Source of the DNA: Deltaproteobacteria bacterium
GTDB lineage: Bacteria; Desulfobacterota; BSN033; WVXP01
Direction: 5' to 3'
DNA: 32,166 nucleotides
NCBI GenBank assembly: GCA_019308905.1
Contig: JAFDHF010000050.1
Coordinates: 1-32,166 of the forward strand
In this document: positions 15,501 to 22,566 of the stretch, one piece after another
Layout: every line of letters begins with the position of its first letter
Position numbering within the stretch: the first letter of the stretch is position 1
Made by a program: the position numbers and the translations under genes
Notes under the pieces: model-generated
The model's database searches: none
Seen by the model: only the letters and a program-made list of their open reading frames with translations
Told to the model about the DNA's origin: nothing

Positions 15501-17606
15501 GGTGATGGCCACCCGTTCCAGGTCTTTTCCCGCTTTGACCATGAGACCCGCAGCCGGAGCGGGACCGCTTCTTATTGCTGGTTTGGTGAGTTCAAGGGGG
15601 CCCTCTGCCAAATCCCGGTGAAACTCAGATAGGGTTAGCACACGGCTAACAACACCTGATATTGCGCCGCTCATGAACTGTCCCTCGCGGATGCGACTCT
15701 CTTCGTCCATGGCGGAGCCACCCGGCCGTTTGATACCCCTTGCGGCGATGAGCAGGCTGTTTGTGCTCAGTGCCTCAAGGCGTCTGCGAAAGGAGGCTTC
15801 GTCGTGCCGGCCCGAAACCCATTCCCTTTCAAGGGCTCCGATGGCCTCCATCTTAGGGGTCTTGAGGGATCTGACCCTGAGACCGATGCTCTCGCCCGAG
15901 ACCCTTGTGGAGCCGGGGCGGGAACCGACTATCAGACGCTGGTACAGGGGGTCGAGCGCCCCGGTCTCCACTATCTCCCTGGTGGCCACGTAAGCCGTTC
16001 CCATCTGGATGGCGTCGGCCCCCAGCATGAACGCCCTGAAGGCGGTCTCCCTGTTGAAAATGCCACCGGCGATTACCAGGAATCTGTCCTTGAAAACGGA
16101 CGGCTCCCTCCGCCTCAGTTCCAGTGCGATCTGTGCCAGGGTAAGGGTCGAGTGCTCTCCCACATGCCCTCCGGCCTCGTTCCCTTCCAGGACGATAAAA
16201 CGGACACCGGCCTCTGCGGCAAGGCGAATGAGGTCCTCGTTCGATGCGATATAGATCGTCTCGATTCCCTTCTCCTGTAACCGGGCCGCCCGTGCGGGGT
16301 CCCCGGCCGCGATGACCGTAAAGGGAGGGCGCTTCTCCTCTATCCAGTCGAGTTGCTCCCGGAGATGGGGGTTTTCAGGAAGGGCGACAAGGTTCACCGC
16401 GTAAGGATTTCCGCCCATGACACCCTCTATGCGATCCAGGTCCGCCTCCAGTTCCTGCCGGCTTTTCAGTCCCAGGGCGATGGTGGGCAGCCCCCCCGCC
16501 TCCGATACGGCCAGGGCGAATTCGGGTATGTCACTGATCCAGCTCATGGCGCCCTGAATGAAAGGGTATCTTGTTCCCAGGGAATCGGCAGCCCTGTTTT
16601 TCACCAATCCATCCAGTTTTCCCGGGGCTTTCTCCAAAATCCCTTCGATCTCCTCCACAAAGGCCGCCAGTGCCTGGAAGGTGTTGCGGCCGAACCGCTC
16701 GGCGAAAGCCTCGGCAAAGGCAGCCTCGGGTCCCAAGAAGACAAGGTCCCGCCTGTCCAGGTCGCTTTCAAGGGCAGGTTTGACAGCCTCTTTGACCCTG
16801 AGGGCGAAGGCGCGGCGGTCATCGTCCGTTACACGGTCCTTGAAAAGGGAGGCCTCGTATTTCTTCAGCTCCTTGATTGCCGGGGAGTTGCCCTTGTCAA
16901 AAAAACGGCAGGGGACTCCGATGTCAGCGCCCACCATGGTGGTGTGCTCGGGGCGAAATTTTGAGAGCCGCTTTTTCAGGTTACGGTCTGCCTGCACAAG
17001 GTCTGTCTGCCAGTGGAGGCTCTCGAAAACCACGCCCCTTGCGCCGGTGCATAGAAACGCCGCCACCGCCTCGGGCGTGGCCACGCCTCCCCAGAGGATC
17101 AGCCCGGGCCCGAGAGACTCCCGGCTTGCTGTCTCCCTCAGGAACGTGTACAGGATTCCTGCTGTTTCTCTACCCGTAAAACCCGCGGCCTCGGCACCTT
17201 TGAGGGCCACGCCCTGTAGAGGATGTCCTGAGCTGACGGCGAGGGCAAGGAATTCCAGGTCCCCGCTTACCGGGATACACCCGAGAAGGGATGACAACTC
17301 CCCCAACCTCTTGATGAATTCTTGGGGAGAGAAGCTCTCGAGTACCGGATTGTATTCGACCCAGAGGGTAGTCACACCTGATTCCCGGATAAACTTCTCC
17401 GCCGAGGGATCCATCAGGTATTCCGCCGTTATCTTCATATCTTCGGCCCCCGCGGCCTTGAGGGCCTTTGCCGTATCTCCCGTGGGGTGGGGGCCGAGGT
17501 CGAATATGGCACTCGTGGAGGTCTCCCGGGCCGCATTGACCACCGAACCGCTTATCTCACAGGCACGCCACAGGAAAGCCAATGTGGGTCTTCCGGATAT
17601 GATCAA
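9567..17606 (-). CDS. Single-chain PUFA/secondary-lipid-type synthase (ER-KS-AT-ACP-KR-DH)
   Basis: This 2679-residue enzyme has the domains for a full chain-elongation cycle. Order: residues 1-330, a nitronate-monooxygenase-like barrel that looks degenerate; 340-600, a second, complete FMN-type enoyl-reductase barrel of the PfaD/FabK kind (EAGGHVGEH, IAGGIFNRETA); 697-1155, ketosynthase with Cys899, His1040 and His1076; about 1255-1560, acyltransferase with Ser1342 in GHSLGE; about 1710-1790, one carrier domain with Ser1749 in LAIRSSRLP; about 1860-2300, ketoreductase with GGARG, Ser2248, Tyr2261 and Asn2265; about 2385-2670, double-hotdog dehydratase with His2411. The TTG start at 17606 has AGAGGT 8 bases ahead. 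No thioesterase is present, so the product is probably released by transfer. It resembles polyunsaturated or glycolipid synthases; the product is unknown. A phosphopantetheinyl transferase gene follows 13 bp downstream. Confidence 0.93.
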   Translation of the reverse strand: MIISGRPTLAFLWRACEISGSVVNAARETSTSAIFDLGPHPTGDTAKALKAAGAEDMKITAEYLMDPSAEKFIRESGVTTLWVEYNPVLESFSPQEFIKRLGELSSLLGCIPVSGDLEFLALAVSSGHPLQGVALKGAEAAGFTGRETAGILYTFLRETASRESLGPGLILWGGVATPEAVAAFLCTGARGVVFESLHWQTDLVQADRNLKKRLSKFRPEHTTMVGADIGVPCRFFDKGNSPAIKELKKYEASLFKDRVTDDDRRAFALRVKEAVKPALESDLDRRDLVFLGPEAAFAEAFAERFGRNTFQALAAFVEEIEGILEKAPGKLDGLVKNRAADSLGTRYPFIQGAMSWISDIPEFALAVSEAGGLPTIALGLKSRQELEADLDRIEGVMGGNPYAVNLVALPENPHLREQLDWIEEKRPPFTVIAAGDPARAARLQEKGIETIYIASNEDLIRLAAEAGVRFIVLEGNEAGGHVGEHSTLTLAQIALELRRREPSVFKDRFLVIAGGIFNRETAFRAFMLGADAIQMGTAYVATREIVETGALDPLYQRLIVGSRPGSTRVSGESIGLRVRSLKTPKMEAIGALEREWVSGRHDEASFRRRLEALSTNSLLIAARGIKRPGGSAMDEESRIREGQFMSGAISGVVSRVLTLSEFHRDLAEGPLELTKPAIRSGPAPAAGLMVKAGKDLERVAITAMALVNSLGNSPEEIWEACLALKSGITTVPSSRWDHALYYDPDPRARGKTYCNAGAFQNINISRKELGIAPQDFRSMSDSTKLTLWLAEKVIRESGLLESGIPRERIGVIVSQNSGETAATITDLVLDVYNHDIVRSVGDIIPMEPELEKAVKEKIMSGRLTVDDTTLLGRLNCAAGGFICNRYGLQGPSYSVSAACATSLVALYSAIQMIRNGIIDAAIVGGGEEELHPSHYLEFSALKALAGLSGLERPVTESSRPFDTTRDGMVLGEGGGMIVVEKASVAERRGVFVHAYITGIGASNNDRGMVEPLAETEMIAIGASFRDAGYGADNVDLVECHATSTVQGDIEEVKALKEFFPSSCGTALSSFKSQIGHTLGASGISSLIRGIIAMKSGIFPPTLNYRNPDARIGLEAAGFHAPVQPAEWPRRGGRPRHLEVNAFGFGGANYVVQLEESMEASGRVMISPESPVRPESRESRVRDGDVSIPGVSFITTSLGGLSYRLGVVAADEGEASAKIESLASMEQNTLPSGKALRAMARQGIFAAGAEEKAEGLAFLFTGQGSQYVGMSSELYRTFPEIRRWMDMISEVAEFDLLDLLFNSTEENLQKTRWQQPALYTMEYAIARYLISMGAQPRAMAGHSLGELVALSIAGVFSHADGFRIVNKRAQCMDKAAGLRGDPGTMIAVDAPMAYLEEKVEGRENVYFTNYNSPHQVVLGGDTEPVLALMGEIKGDGHRATQLKVSMAFHSPLMKVIHGEMAAFVADIPFHPPRIPVISNTTMEPFPDDPDRIRQILMAHLESPVRWMQNIRTLRDDFGIGHFTEIGPKDTLCSLVSEILENAVCFPTCMPDGEAYAFRSGVARLYALGHLAFEGIPMSLGADRRPGHEAAPPGRPGIAPGAPPRDRMVAIVQREINAFVLESFGRILKPQIAEAIRRELDPRFTPEQLDRILEETLRHSTAPGPPTPIPTPIPAPAGADESAGKRDASAVALGPGSERVPEPVARTPLEDGKGDVDYLEKVIHIIMSATGYERDEIEPDMDIRQDLAIRSSRLPVIMDEVEREFGITVNVEDFIGLNTVREIAGCIENLAEHGGAEGGREKPPTGPSTASARPVEGGRESEPERKAALKGVSRKEEAKEEWIHRMVLEEAAISPSPLTPVTLKPGREVALITTDSGSSLAAELSGLMEERFGARTILLDCSGRSGVGDTLELRTSGGAQRAAKRLAEAGSLAGLVLVLEGGDGKALPSGTADVSAFLTGFFGCLKSLLGSENRAFCMSLAKDVRHDSAEMVCAEGIIGMLLAAAQEYPSMLFRSVTLDGRTDLRGAMDLALDTSNPIIELIFHDGEAFSIKAVDEPLSLEDRSGIRLGNGDVVVISGGARGVTYHIARALAPFKLRLVLLGRTELDTAAAYGALRRTGGPGEKAVGRFFEKRGITPGVDKPGNDGPGARAGLEIARNVSRLSVLGLRVSYHCCDVSDPEKVARTLKQVVKQYGRIDGIIHGAGIIRDAFVESMTPEDFRRVVDVKLLGAWNLYCASRENGLRFFAGLSSLAAIQGNVGQANYCAANRSLSALLRSLPDSPSGLVSKAFMLPPIVGTGMAEDPEVKALMKLKGLEPAFVHADELAQMFCRELILGPPQRCWVIPARTFPGVRGTLVEPSEPGEVDGEVSPGGVRFEQRDFPMIHTIDHLDLKEGEIVATRNFSRDFDLWVEDHKPFKFLKHPLVSGIMAVETILEAAQLLYPHLSVLGVRGLRFEDILECPPGIDRDARITCRRQDGPGPEVTCDVRFSSADVSPSGNILDRWSTNYRGEVILGPGPAPLPAWPGFEIRTSDLETRAVESREIIENYEKHTGLAGRYRVLHSIHGTGAGVVKGEMVYPGQEDMAGMEAARYLYPPYLLEALMHLFAFHAAARAEEQSWNLIPAGMEEMRFSRPARNGERFTLEARLRSRDRKGCTWDARAIDESGTTAMQVLSVRMNRFER

Positions 17607-18223
17607 AGTTGGATACCTCTCTTAATCAGGTTATTAGACCAAATATTGACCCATCTGTGCCGAAACCTTGGCCCAGTACTCCAGACCAGCAACAGCATCC
17701 GGTCGCGCCGGCCAGAGTCGACACCATCAACGACCATCGATAACATCACCTCAGGTGCCATGCCCATCCGAAGACGCATCTCGCTCATCCGTCACATATA
17801 GTGAAGCTCAAAGCGAAAAGAGAGATCCAAATAGCCCAAAGCCAACTCATAAACGGTGTCAACAGAGAAATGGACTTTGGAGCCGAACCGACGCCTGACC
17901 CGCTCCCATATCCTACCATCGGCCACCTTGCTCCGTAAACCCTCGCGCCTCCGCCTACCCGGGAAAGGCCCGGCCACATTGGCTTTGCAAGCAATGCAAA
18001 CCGTTCTTTAGATAGACACGGCTGCCGGATACTTTCAAGCTATTTCGGCACAGCGAGGTTCGGTTTCACCTTCTTCTCTCCCCCTCCTCCATGGTGGGAT
18101 TCGTCCCGGCCGGGTTGTCCAGGATCTGGGGGTGATATTCGGGAATCCGGCATATGACGAGCGATTTGCCCATGCGTCTGGCACGGTGCCAAAGGGATGT
18201 GACGGCAGAGGATCGGAAAAAGG
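17607..18223. other. Intergenic gap upstream of the giant synthase
   Basis: About 617 bp without a convincing gene. Only short frames occur; one on the minus strand near 17790-17980 encodes a basic 60-residue peptide that could be a transposase scrap, but I cannot assign it. The synthase promoter should lie here; the stretch just before its TTG start is AT-rich (17630-17660), but no good -35/-10 pair was found. Confidence 0.4.
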
Positions 18224-18904
18224 CTACAGGGGGTGGTTCCAACCCGCATTCAGATCGGCCTCAGCGTGCCCGTCCCTGAGCCTCTTCTCTATCTCTCTCC
18301 TGAATTTTTCGAATTTCTGAGCGGAATCCAAGTTCCTGGGCACGACAATCGGCTGCCCCCATTGGATGGTCACATTACCAAATGGCTTGGGCACCAGGAA
18401 CCTGTCCCAGCTTCCCATGATCCAGGCCCTGTCAGCCGATACGATGACAGGCAGGATCACGGCCCCTGATACTTGGGCCATGCTCACAATGCCTGGCTTG
18501 ACGATCCCTTTGGGACCCAGGGGGCCGTCCACGATGTGTATGACGGCAGGGTACTTCTTCAACGCCTCCATAATGGCTTTCAGGGCAGTGGTCCCCCCCC
18601 GTGAGCTGGAGCCTCTCACCGGTACGAGTCCCAGCCGTCCGGCGAGTCTTGCCATCAGCTCCCCGTCTCTGCTCGGGCTGATCATGACGATCGGTTTGAA
18701 ATACCTGAATTTGGTGACATAGGCAAGGGCGGGCAGGAAACGTTGATGCCATACGGCAACTATCAAACGCCCGTAATCCGCCAGGCACCCGAGGGCGATC
18801 TCCTCCCCCGTCACCCTGACCCTGACAAAAGAGAGGTAGAAGCGCAGAAGGTAGTAACCCAGGGGAATCAATCGATACAGGATCATGTATTTGAATGAAT
18901 CCAT
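18224..18904 (-). CDS. DUF374-type lysophospholipid acyltransferase-like protein
   Basis: A membrane-associated acyltransferase-like protein of 226 residues. Residues 1-30 form a hydrophobic anchor (YLLRFYLSFVRV), followed by VAVWHQRFLPAL, matching the catalytic-His region of this family, then SPSRDGELMARLAGRLG, GSSSRGGTTAL and DGPLGPKG blocks typical of DUF374. The reaction is probably acyl transfer to a lipid or lipid-A-like acceptor. I place the start at ATG 18904 because this gives the family length and because the in-frame sequence upstream reads as transposase debris; a longer frame to 19099 exists. The ATG has no ideal ribosome site (AAGGAG lies about 16 bases away). It is upstream of the lipid-type synthase on the same strand, so it could attach that enzyme's product to a lipid; this is inference. 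Confidence 0.8.
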   Translation of the reverse strand: MDSFKYMILYRLIPLGYYLLRFYLSFVRVRVTGEEIALGCLADYGRLIVAVWHQRFLPALAYVTKFRYFKPIVMISPSRDGELMARLAGRLGLVPVRGSSSRGGTTALKAIMEALKKYPAVIHIVDGPLGPKGIVKPGIVSMAQVSGAVILPVIVSADRAWIMGSWDRFLVPKPFGNVTIQWGQPIVVPRNLDSAQKFEKFRREIEKRLRDGHAEADLNAGWNHPL

Positions 18905-18919
18905 CGACGGGGCAGGAAA

Positions 18920-19342
18920 ACTCCTTGTCAAATCCTTTATTGGCAGTACCAGTGATTCCCTGGTGAGCTCACTCCTCTGAAATACACGGCCGTCTTTCGA
19001 ACGAGACTCCTTGATATGTAGCCTCTGGGGGAACTCACGCATCGTGTCCCAGCCCTGCCCGGTCTCTATCTCAAGCTTCCGGACCAGAAAAAGGGCCAAT
19101 CAGCACAGAAGGACGTGGCTGCGACGGCGGTCTTCCCTCCAGAGGTCTATTCTGGGCTTGCCCCCTGGAAGCTCATTGACGTACCGGCCCATTGCGGAAT
19201 GGGGCCTCAAGGCCCGGACGGCTTTGGTGTTGGATTTTTCCTCGGCATCCCCCACGGCCTCCAGTCCCTGCTGGAGCCCCTGGATCCGTTTCCGGCTTCG
19301 CTCCCTGTGTCCTTTTGCCTCACTGGAATTGTAACAGGTCAC
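18920..19342 (-). pseudogene. Remnant of an IS1634/IS4-like DDE transposase
   Basis: On the minus strand from 19342 a frame reads a basic helix (GHRERSRKRIQGLQQGLEAV), an AMGRYVNELPGGKPRID segment, then WREDRRRSHVLLC, a TGA at 19100-19102, and in the same frame LALFLVRKLE and DGRVFQRSELTRE. From memory this follows the late part of IS1634-type transposases (helix, RYLKxxGGxxRID, RxEDRIRxHVLLCFLAL, then the C-terminal basic beta segment). The part with the last catalytic Glu appears deleted between RID and WRED, and the TGA interrupts the final domain. The gene is dead and lacks its N-terminal two thirds. Family assignment rests on recall of conserved blocks. Confidence 0.55.
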
Positions 19343-19783
19343 AAAACGTCGTCATCCATTGGTATCTGAATTAACGATTTCATGCTAGGATATCAATGGC
19401 GGTCAGGCCGATATTTGAATCTATCGGGTTTTGAGAACGTCAAAGCCGAGTATATGGCTTCGCCCCTTTTCGCGGCTTCGGTGAGAATCTCCGTTTGTTC
19501 AGGTGTGGGATCAAAGGTTTTTTCCCTTTTCAAAACCGAGCCGTCTTGACTGCGTGAAAACAACACGGTTTCGTCCCACCACCGGCTCATTCTGCAATGC
19601 TTCGTTCAACAGTCTCCAGTATTTCATACCATGGTGCAGAGATCAAGAACTTCCTAATTGGATCTTTTCATTTGATGTTTCCTATTTTTTTCCACTTCCA
19701 TGTACTGATTCTTTCTCTATCTTCACAAACCGGAAAAGCCCGCTTTCTATTCCGGATTATACAATCCCCGCCCGTTCCTAGAA
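19343..19783. other. Gene-poor gap with short unassigned frames
   Basis: On the minus strand two overlapping short frames occur around 19393-19640: one begins MKYWRLLNEALQNEPVVGRN and stops after about 38 codons, the other ends in EAAKRGEAIYSAL and KPDRFKYRPDRH. They could be pieces of one frameshifted gene. I do not recognise either. The base composition from 19640 to 19780 is markedly more AT-rich than the neighbours, consistent with acquired or decayed DNA. Confidence 0.35.
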
Positions 19784-19817
19784 GCTCCGCGAAAACGAAG
19801 ATTTCGCCGAGCGGAGC
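19784..19817 (-). terminator. Hairpin after the CoA-disulfide reductase gene
   Basis: GCTCCGC at 19784-19790 pairs with GCGGAGC at 19811-19817, and an alternative inner stem GCGAAA/TTTCGC lies between. It sits 22 bp beyond the stop of the minus-strand gene ending at 19839. There is no clean T-run, so it may be a weak terminator or an RNA-stabilising hairpin. Confidence 0.45.
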
Positions 19818-19838
19818 CGTCTCCTGCGGGTTGTCCGT

Positions 19839-21533
19839 TCAGTTGAAATTGTACGCCGTCACAATCGGTTTTCTCCCCGTCGTCTTGTCCGTAAAGTATT
19901 CATTGAAGCAGAGACCGATGTAGCCGCCGGAGACGTTGTACACCTTGTCATACCCCAAGTGCTGCAGGAACAGGCACGCGTTGTAGGACCGCTGCCCGGA
20001 CCGGCAGTGGAGGTAGACCGGTTCGTCTCTCGGAATTTCGCGAACACGCTCCCTCAACTCTGAGAGGGGAATGTGCCGTGCGCCGGCGATATGCCCGGCA
20101 TTCCATTCTTCCTCTTCCCTGACGTCGACGATGAAGGCGCCCGCCTCCACCAGCTCACGGATCCGGGTTATCTGGACCTGCTTGAAGGTATCGTGCAGGA
20201 CGTTGGAGGCCACGTAGCCGGCCATGTTGACCACGTCCTTTGCCGTGCCAAAGGGCGGGGCATAACAGAGTTCGAGGTCCTTCAGGTGGTCGATGGTGGC
20301 CTTGGCGGTGATGGCCGTGGCGATGACGTCGATCCGTTTGTCCACGTTTCCCCGGCCGATGGCCTGCGCCCCGATTATTCTTCCGGTCGGCTTCTCGAAG
20401 ATAAGCTTGAAATGGAGCTCTTCCGAATCCGGCATCAGGCCCACCTTGTCCTTGGGGACGATCTTTACGAAGTCGTAGTCTATATCCATCTTTGCCAGGG
20501 CATGTTCGTTGAGTCCCGTGGCGGCTCCGTTGTAGTTGAAAACCTTCACGACCGACGAACCGATGTATCCTGGATAGTTGACGGGGATGTGATGGACATG
20601 GTTGGCAACGGCGCGGGCCTGCTTCTGGGCGGGACCTGCAAGCGCCAGGGTCATGTAATCCCGCATCACGGGATTGTAGACCTGGATGGCATCTCCGATG
20701 GCATAGATGTCCGGATCGCTGGTCTTGTAGTTATGGTCGACCCAGATGGCGCCGGTCCTGCCGATTTTCAGGCCGGCCTCCTTTGCCAGGTCACTCTCGG
20801 GCGTCACACCTATGGCAAGGACGATCACCTCCGAGGTGAATTTCTTGCCCGACTCGAGGATCACCTCGTCGGTGTCGAAGGCGGCAACCCGATCCCCCAC
20901 CGTAAGGTCTACCCCGTTGTCGATGAGCTCCTTGTGAAGGATCTGAACCATGTCTCCGTCAAACTGGTTGAGCACCTGCGGCAGGGCCTCGACAAGGGAG
21001 ACCGTGCGACCCGCCTCCACGAGGTTTTCCGCCACCTCGATCCCGATGAATCCGCCACCGACGATGGTGATACGGGTCGGTTTGATCTCTTCTATACCCC
21101 CGTGCAGTTTCTCGATATCGACTACGTTTCGGACGGTAAAGATACGGGCCTTTTCGATCCCTGGGATGGGCGGAACAACTGGACGGGCGCCCGGCGAGAG
21201 GATGAGTTTGTCGTAGGTCTCGCGATACGTTTCCCCGGTAACAAGGTTCTTGACTTCCACAGCCCTGGCTTCCCTGTCGACGGCGACGACTTCGTGGTTG
21301 ACCCGGGCATCGATCTTGTACTGTTTCTTGAATTTCTCGGGCGTCATCAGGAGCAGATTTTCGGCGCTCTTGACGGTGCCGCTCAGATAGTAAGGGAGGC
21401 AGCAGTTCGAAAACGACACATGCGGTCCCCTTTCGAACATGATAATTTCATCTTCTTCGCTCAGTCTCCTCAGCCTGGCCGCCGCTGACGCGCCGCCGGC
21501 CACACCTCCCACGACCAAATATCTCTTGCCCAT
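19839..21533 (-). CDS. CoA-disulfide/persulfide reductase with C-terminal rhodanese domain
   Basis: A 564-residue flavoprotein of the CoADR-rhodanese type, which reduces CoA disulfide, CoA persulfide or polysulfide with NAD(P)H. Domain order: FAD-binding GGVAGGASAAARLR (about 9-22); active-site Cys44 in FSNCCLPYY; second Rossmann motif IVGGGFIGIEVAE for NAD(P)H; FAD motif DIYAIGDA; dimerisation domain; and from about 465 a rhodanese domain with FIVDVREEEEWNAGHIAGA and catalytic Cys510 in HCRSGQRS. A second cysteine directly follows the active one (Cys45). ATG at 21533 is preceded by AGGAGA. It lies 59 bp after the BASS transporter gene and is probably co-transcribed with it. Role in sulfur respiration or thiol balance is inferred from family knowledge. 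Confidence 0.92.
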   Translation of the reverse strand: MGKRYLVVGGVAGGASAAARLRRLSEEDEIIMFERGPHVSFSNCCLPYYLSGTVKSAENLLLMTPEKFKKQYKIDARVNHEVVAVDREARAVEVKNLVTGETYRETYDKLILSPGARPVVPPIPGIEKARIFTVRNVVDIEKLHGGIEEIKPTRITIVGGGFIGIEVAENLVEAGRTVSLVEALPQVLNQFDGDMVQILHKELIDNGVDLTVGDRVAAFDTDEVILESGKKFTSEVIVLAIGVTPESDLAKEAGLKIGRTGAIWVDHNYKTSDPDIYAIGDAIQVYNPVMRDYMTLALAGPAQKQARAVANHVHHIPVNYPGYIGSSVVKVFNYNGAATGLNEHALAKMDIDYDFVKIVPKDKVGLMPDSEELHFKLIFEKPTGRIIGAQAIGRGNVDKRIDVIATAITAKATIDHLKDLELCYAPPFGTAKDVVNMAGYVASNVLHDTFKQVQITRIRELVEAGAFIVDVREEEEWNAGHIAGARHIPLSELRERVREIPRDEPVYLHCRSGQRSYNACLFLQHLGYDKVYNVSGGYIGLCFNEYFTDKTTGRKPIVTAYNFN

Positions 21534-21592
21534 GTTTGTCTCCTTCTCTTCTCTTTATTTGTCTTTCTCGAGCCCAGCTTGAAACTCGCTCT

Positions 21593-22432
21593 TCATCTGG
21601 AAGCCCGCTTCCCCATCCTGCCCGCGACAGGAAGCATGATGACAAGACCCATGACGGCCAGAGCAACCATCGTCAGGGTCACCTCCGGGTCCTTGAAATT
21701 CTGCGCCGCCACCAGGATGGCGGCCGATATGTTCCGCTGGCCCGTCCCGAGAGACAGGACAACGCGCCCGTCGCGGCCCGGTCCCCCAAGTCCATACCCG
21801 ATGAGCATGGCCGCTATCAGCAGGAGGACGATGGCGATCAGGCTCGGCCCCACCATGGCGATCAGGCTCTTCGTGTTCAGGATAATCAGGGTCGCCGCCA
21901 GCACGATCAGCGCGATGTTGCTCAGCTTGGTGAATACCGCCTGGAGGCGTTTCGCAGCGGCCTCGGCGCGCGCGCGGAAAAAGAGCGCAGCAAGCAGCGG
22001 TATCAGCATCAGGAGGATCAGGGACTTGGCGATGGCCCAGGAACTTATCTTGGCACCCGACAACAGGAACGGCAGCATGACCGGCAGGTAGAAGATCGTG
22101 ACCACCATGAGCAGCAGCATCAGCCCGATGGAAAAGGCCGCATCGCTTCTGGCGATTTCCGCCAGCTTCGGCAGAAAGGGCGCGCCGGCCGCCAGGGAAA
22201 GCAGGATCAGACCGATTTTCACCCCTTCGGGGACCGGAATGACCGCCAACATGCCATACACGAAAAGAGGGACCAGGACGAAATTGGCAATGAGGGACAA
22301 CACAACAACTCTGGCGTTCCTCAGAGGCCCCAGAATCTGGCGGACGGTCAGGCTCAGCCCCATGCTGATCATGCTTCCGATCACGAAGGTCAACACGGAA
22401 ATTCGGAAGAGCATCTCCAGAGTCTCTCTCAT
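21593..22432 (-). CDS. Bile acid:sodium symporter (BASS)-family transporter
   Basis: An integral membrane protein of 279 residues with about nine to ten hydrophobic helices. Recognisable family blocks are the MGLSLT motif in helix 1 (about 18-23), NFVLVPLF, LAAGAPFLPKLAEIARSD and the GTGQRNISAA motif in the crossover region near the C-terminal half. Members import organic anions such as bile acids, pantoate or 2-oxoacids with sodium; the substrate here cannot be read off. ATG at 22432 follows GGGAGA; an upstream-extended frame adds a non-hydrophobic tail and is rejected. It sits between the amidohydrolase-like gene upstream (134 bp) and the CoA-disulfide reductase downstream, all on the minus strand. 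Confidence 0.87.
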   Translation of the reverse strand: MRETLEMLFRISVLTFVIGSMISMGLSLTVRQILGPLRNARVVVLSLIANFVLVPLFVYGMLAVIPVPEGVKIGLILLSLAAGAPFLPKLAEIARSDAAFSIGLMLLLMVVTIFYLPVMLPFLLSGAKISSWAIAKSLILLMLIPLLAALFFRARAEAAAKRLQAVFTKLSNIALIVLAATLIILNTKSLIAMVGPSLIAIVLLLIAAMLIGYGLGGPGRDGRVVLSLGTGQRNISAAILVAAQNFKDPEVTLTMVALAVMGLVIMLPVAGRMGKRASR

Positions 22433-22566
22433 ATCTTTTCTCCCAGGCGGTATTTCAGGATGGGGTGAACACCCCCGCCACGACAAATTCGAGGCCTGCA
22501 TCGACGCTGTTCTTTTCGATATTGCCGTCCTCCGGGTTCAGCAATCCGACGAAAACGCCTTGCCCT

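Noticed and set aside
17785-17994. Short minus-strand frame as a transposase fragment
   Set aside because: The peptide is basic but I could not match it to any family with confidence.
19100-19102. In-frame TGA read as selenocysteine upstream of the acyltransferase
   Set aside because: No selenoprotein family fits and the surrounding sequence reads as a deleted transposase; a nonsense change in debris is simpler.
22433-22501. N-terminal extension of the BASS transporter
   Set aside because: The extra residues are not hydrophobic, and a good ribosome site precedes the ATG at 22432.
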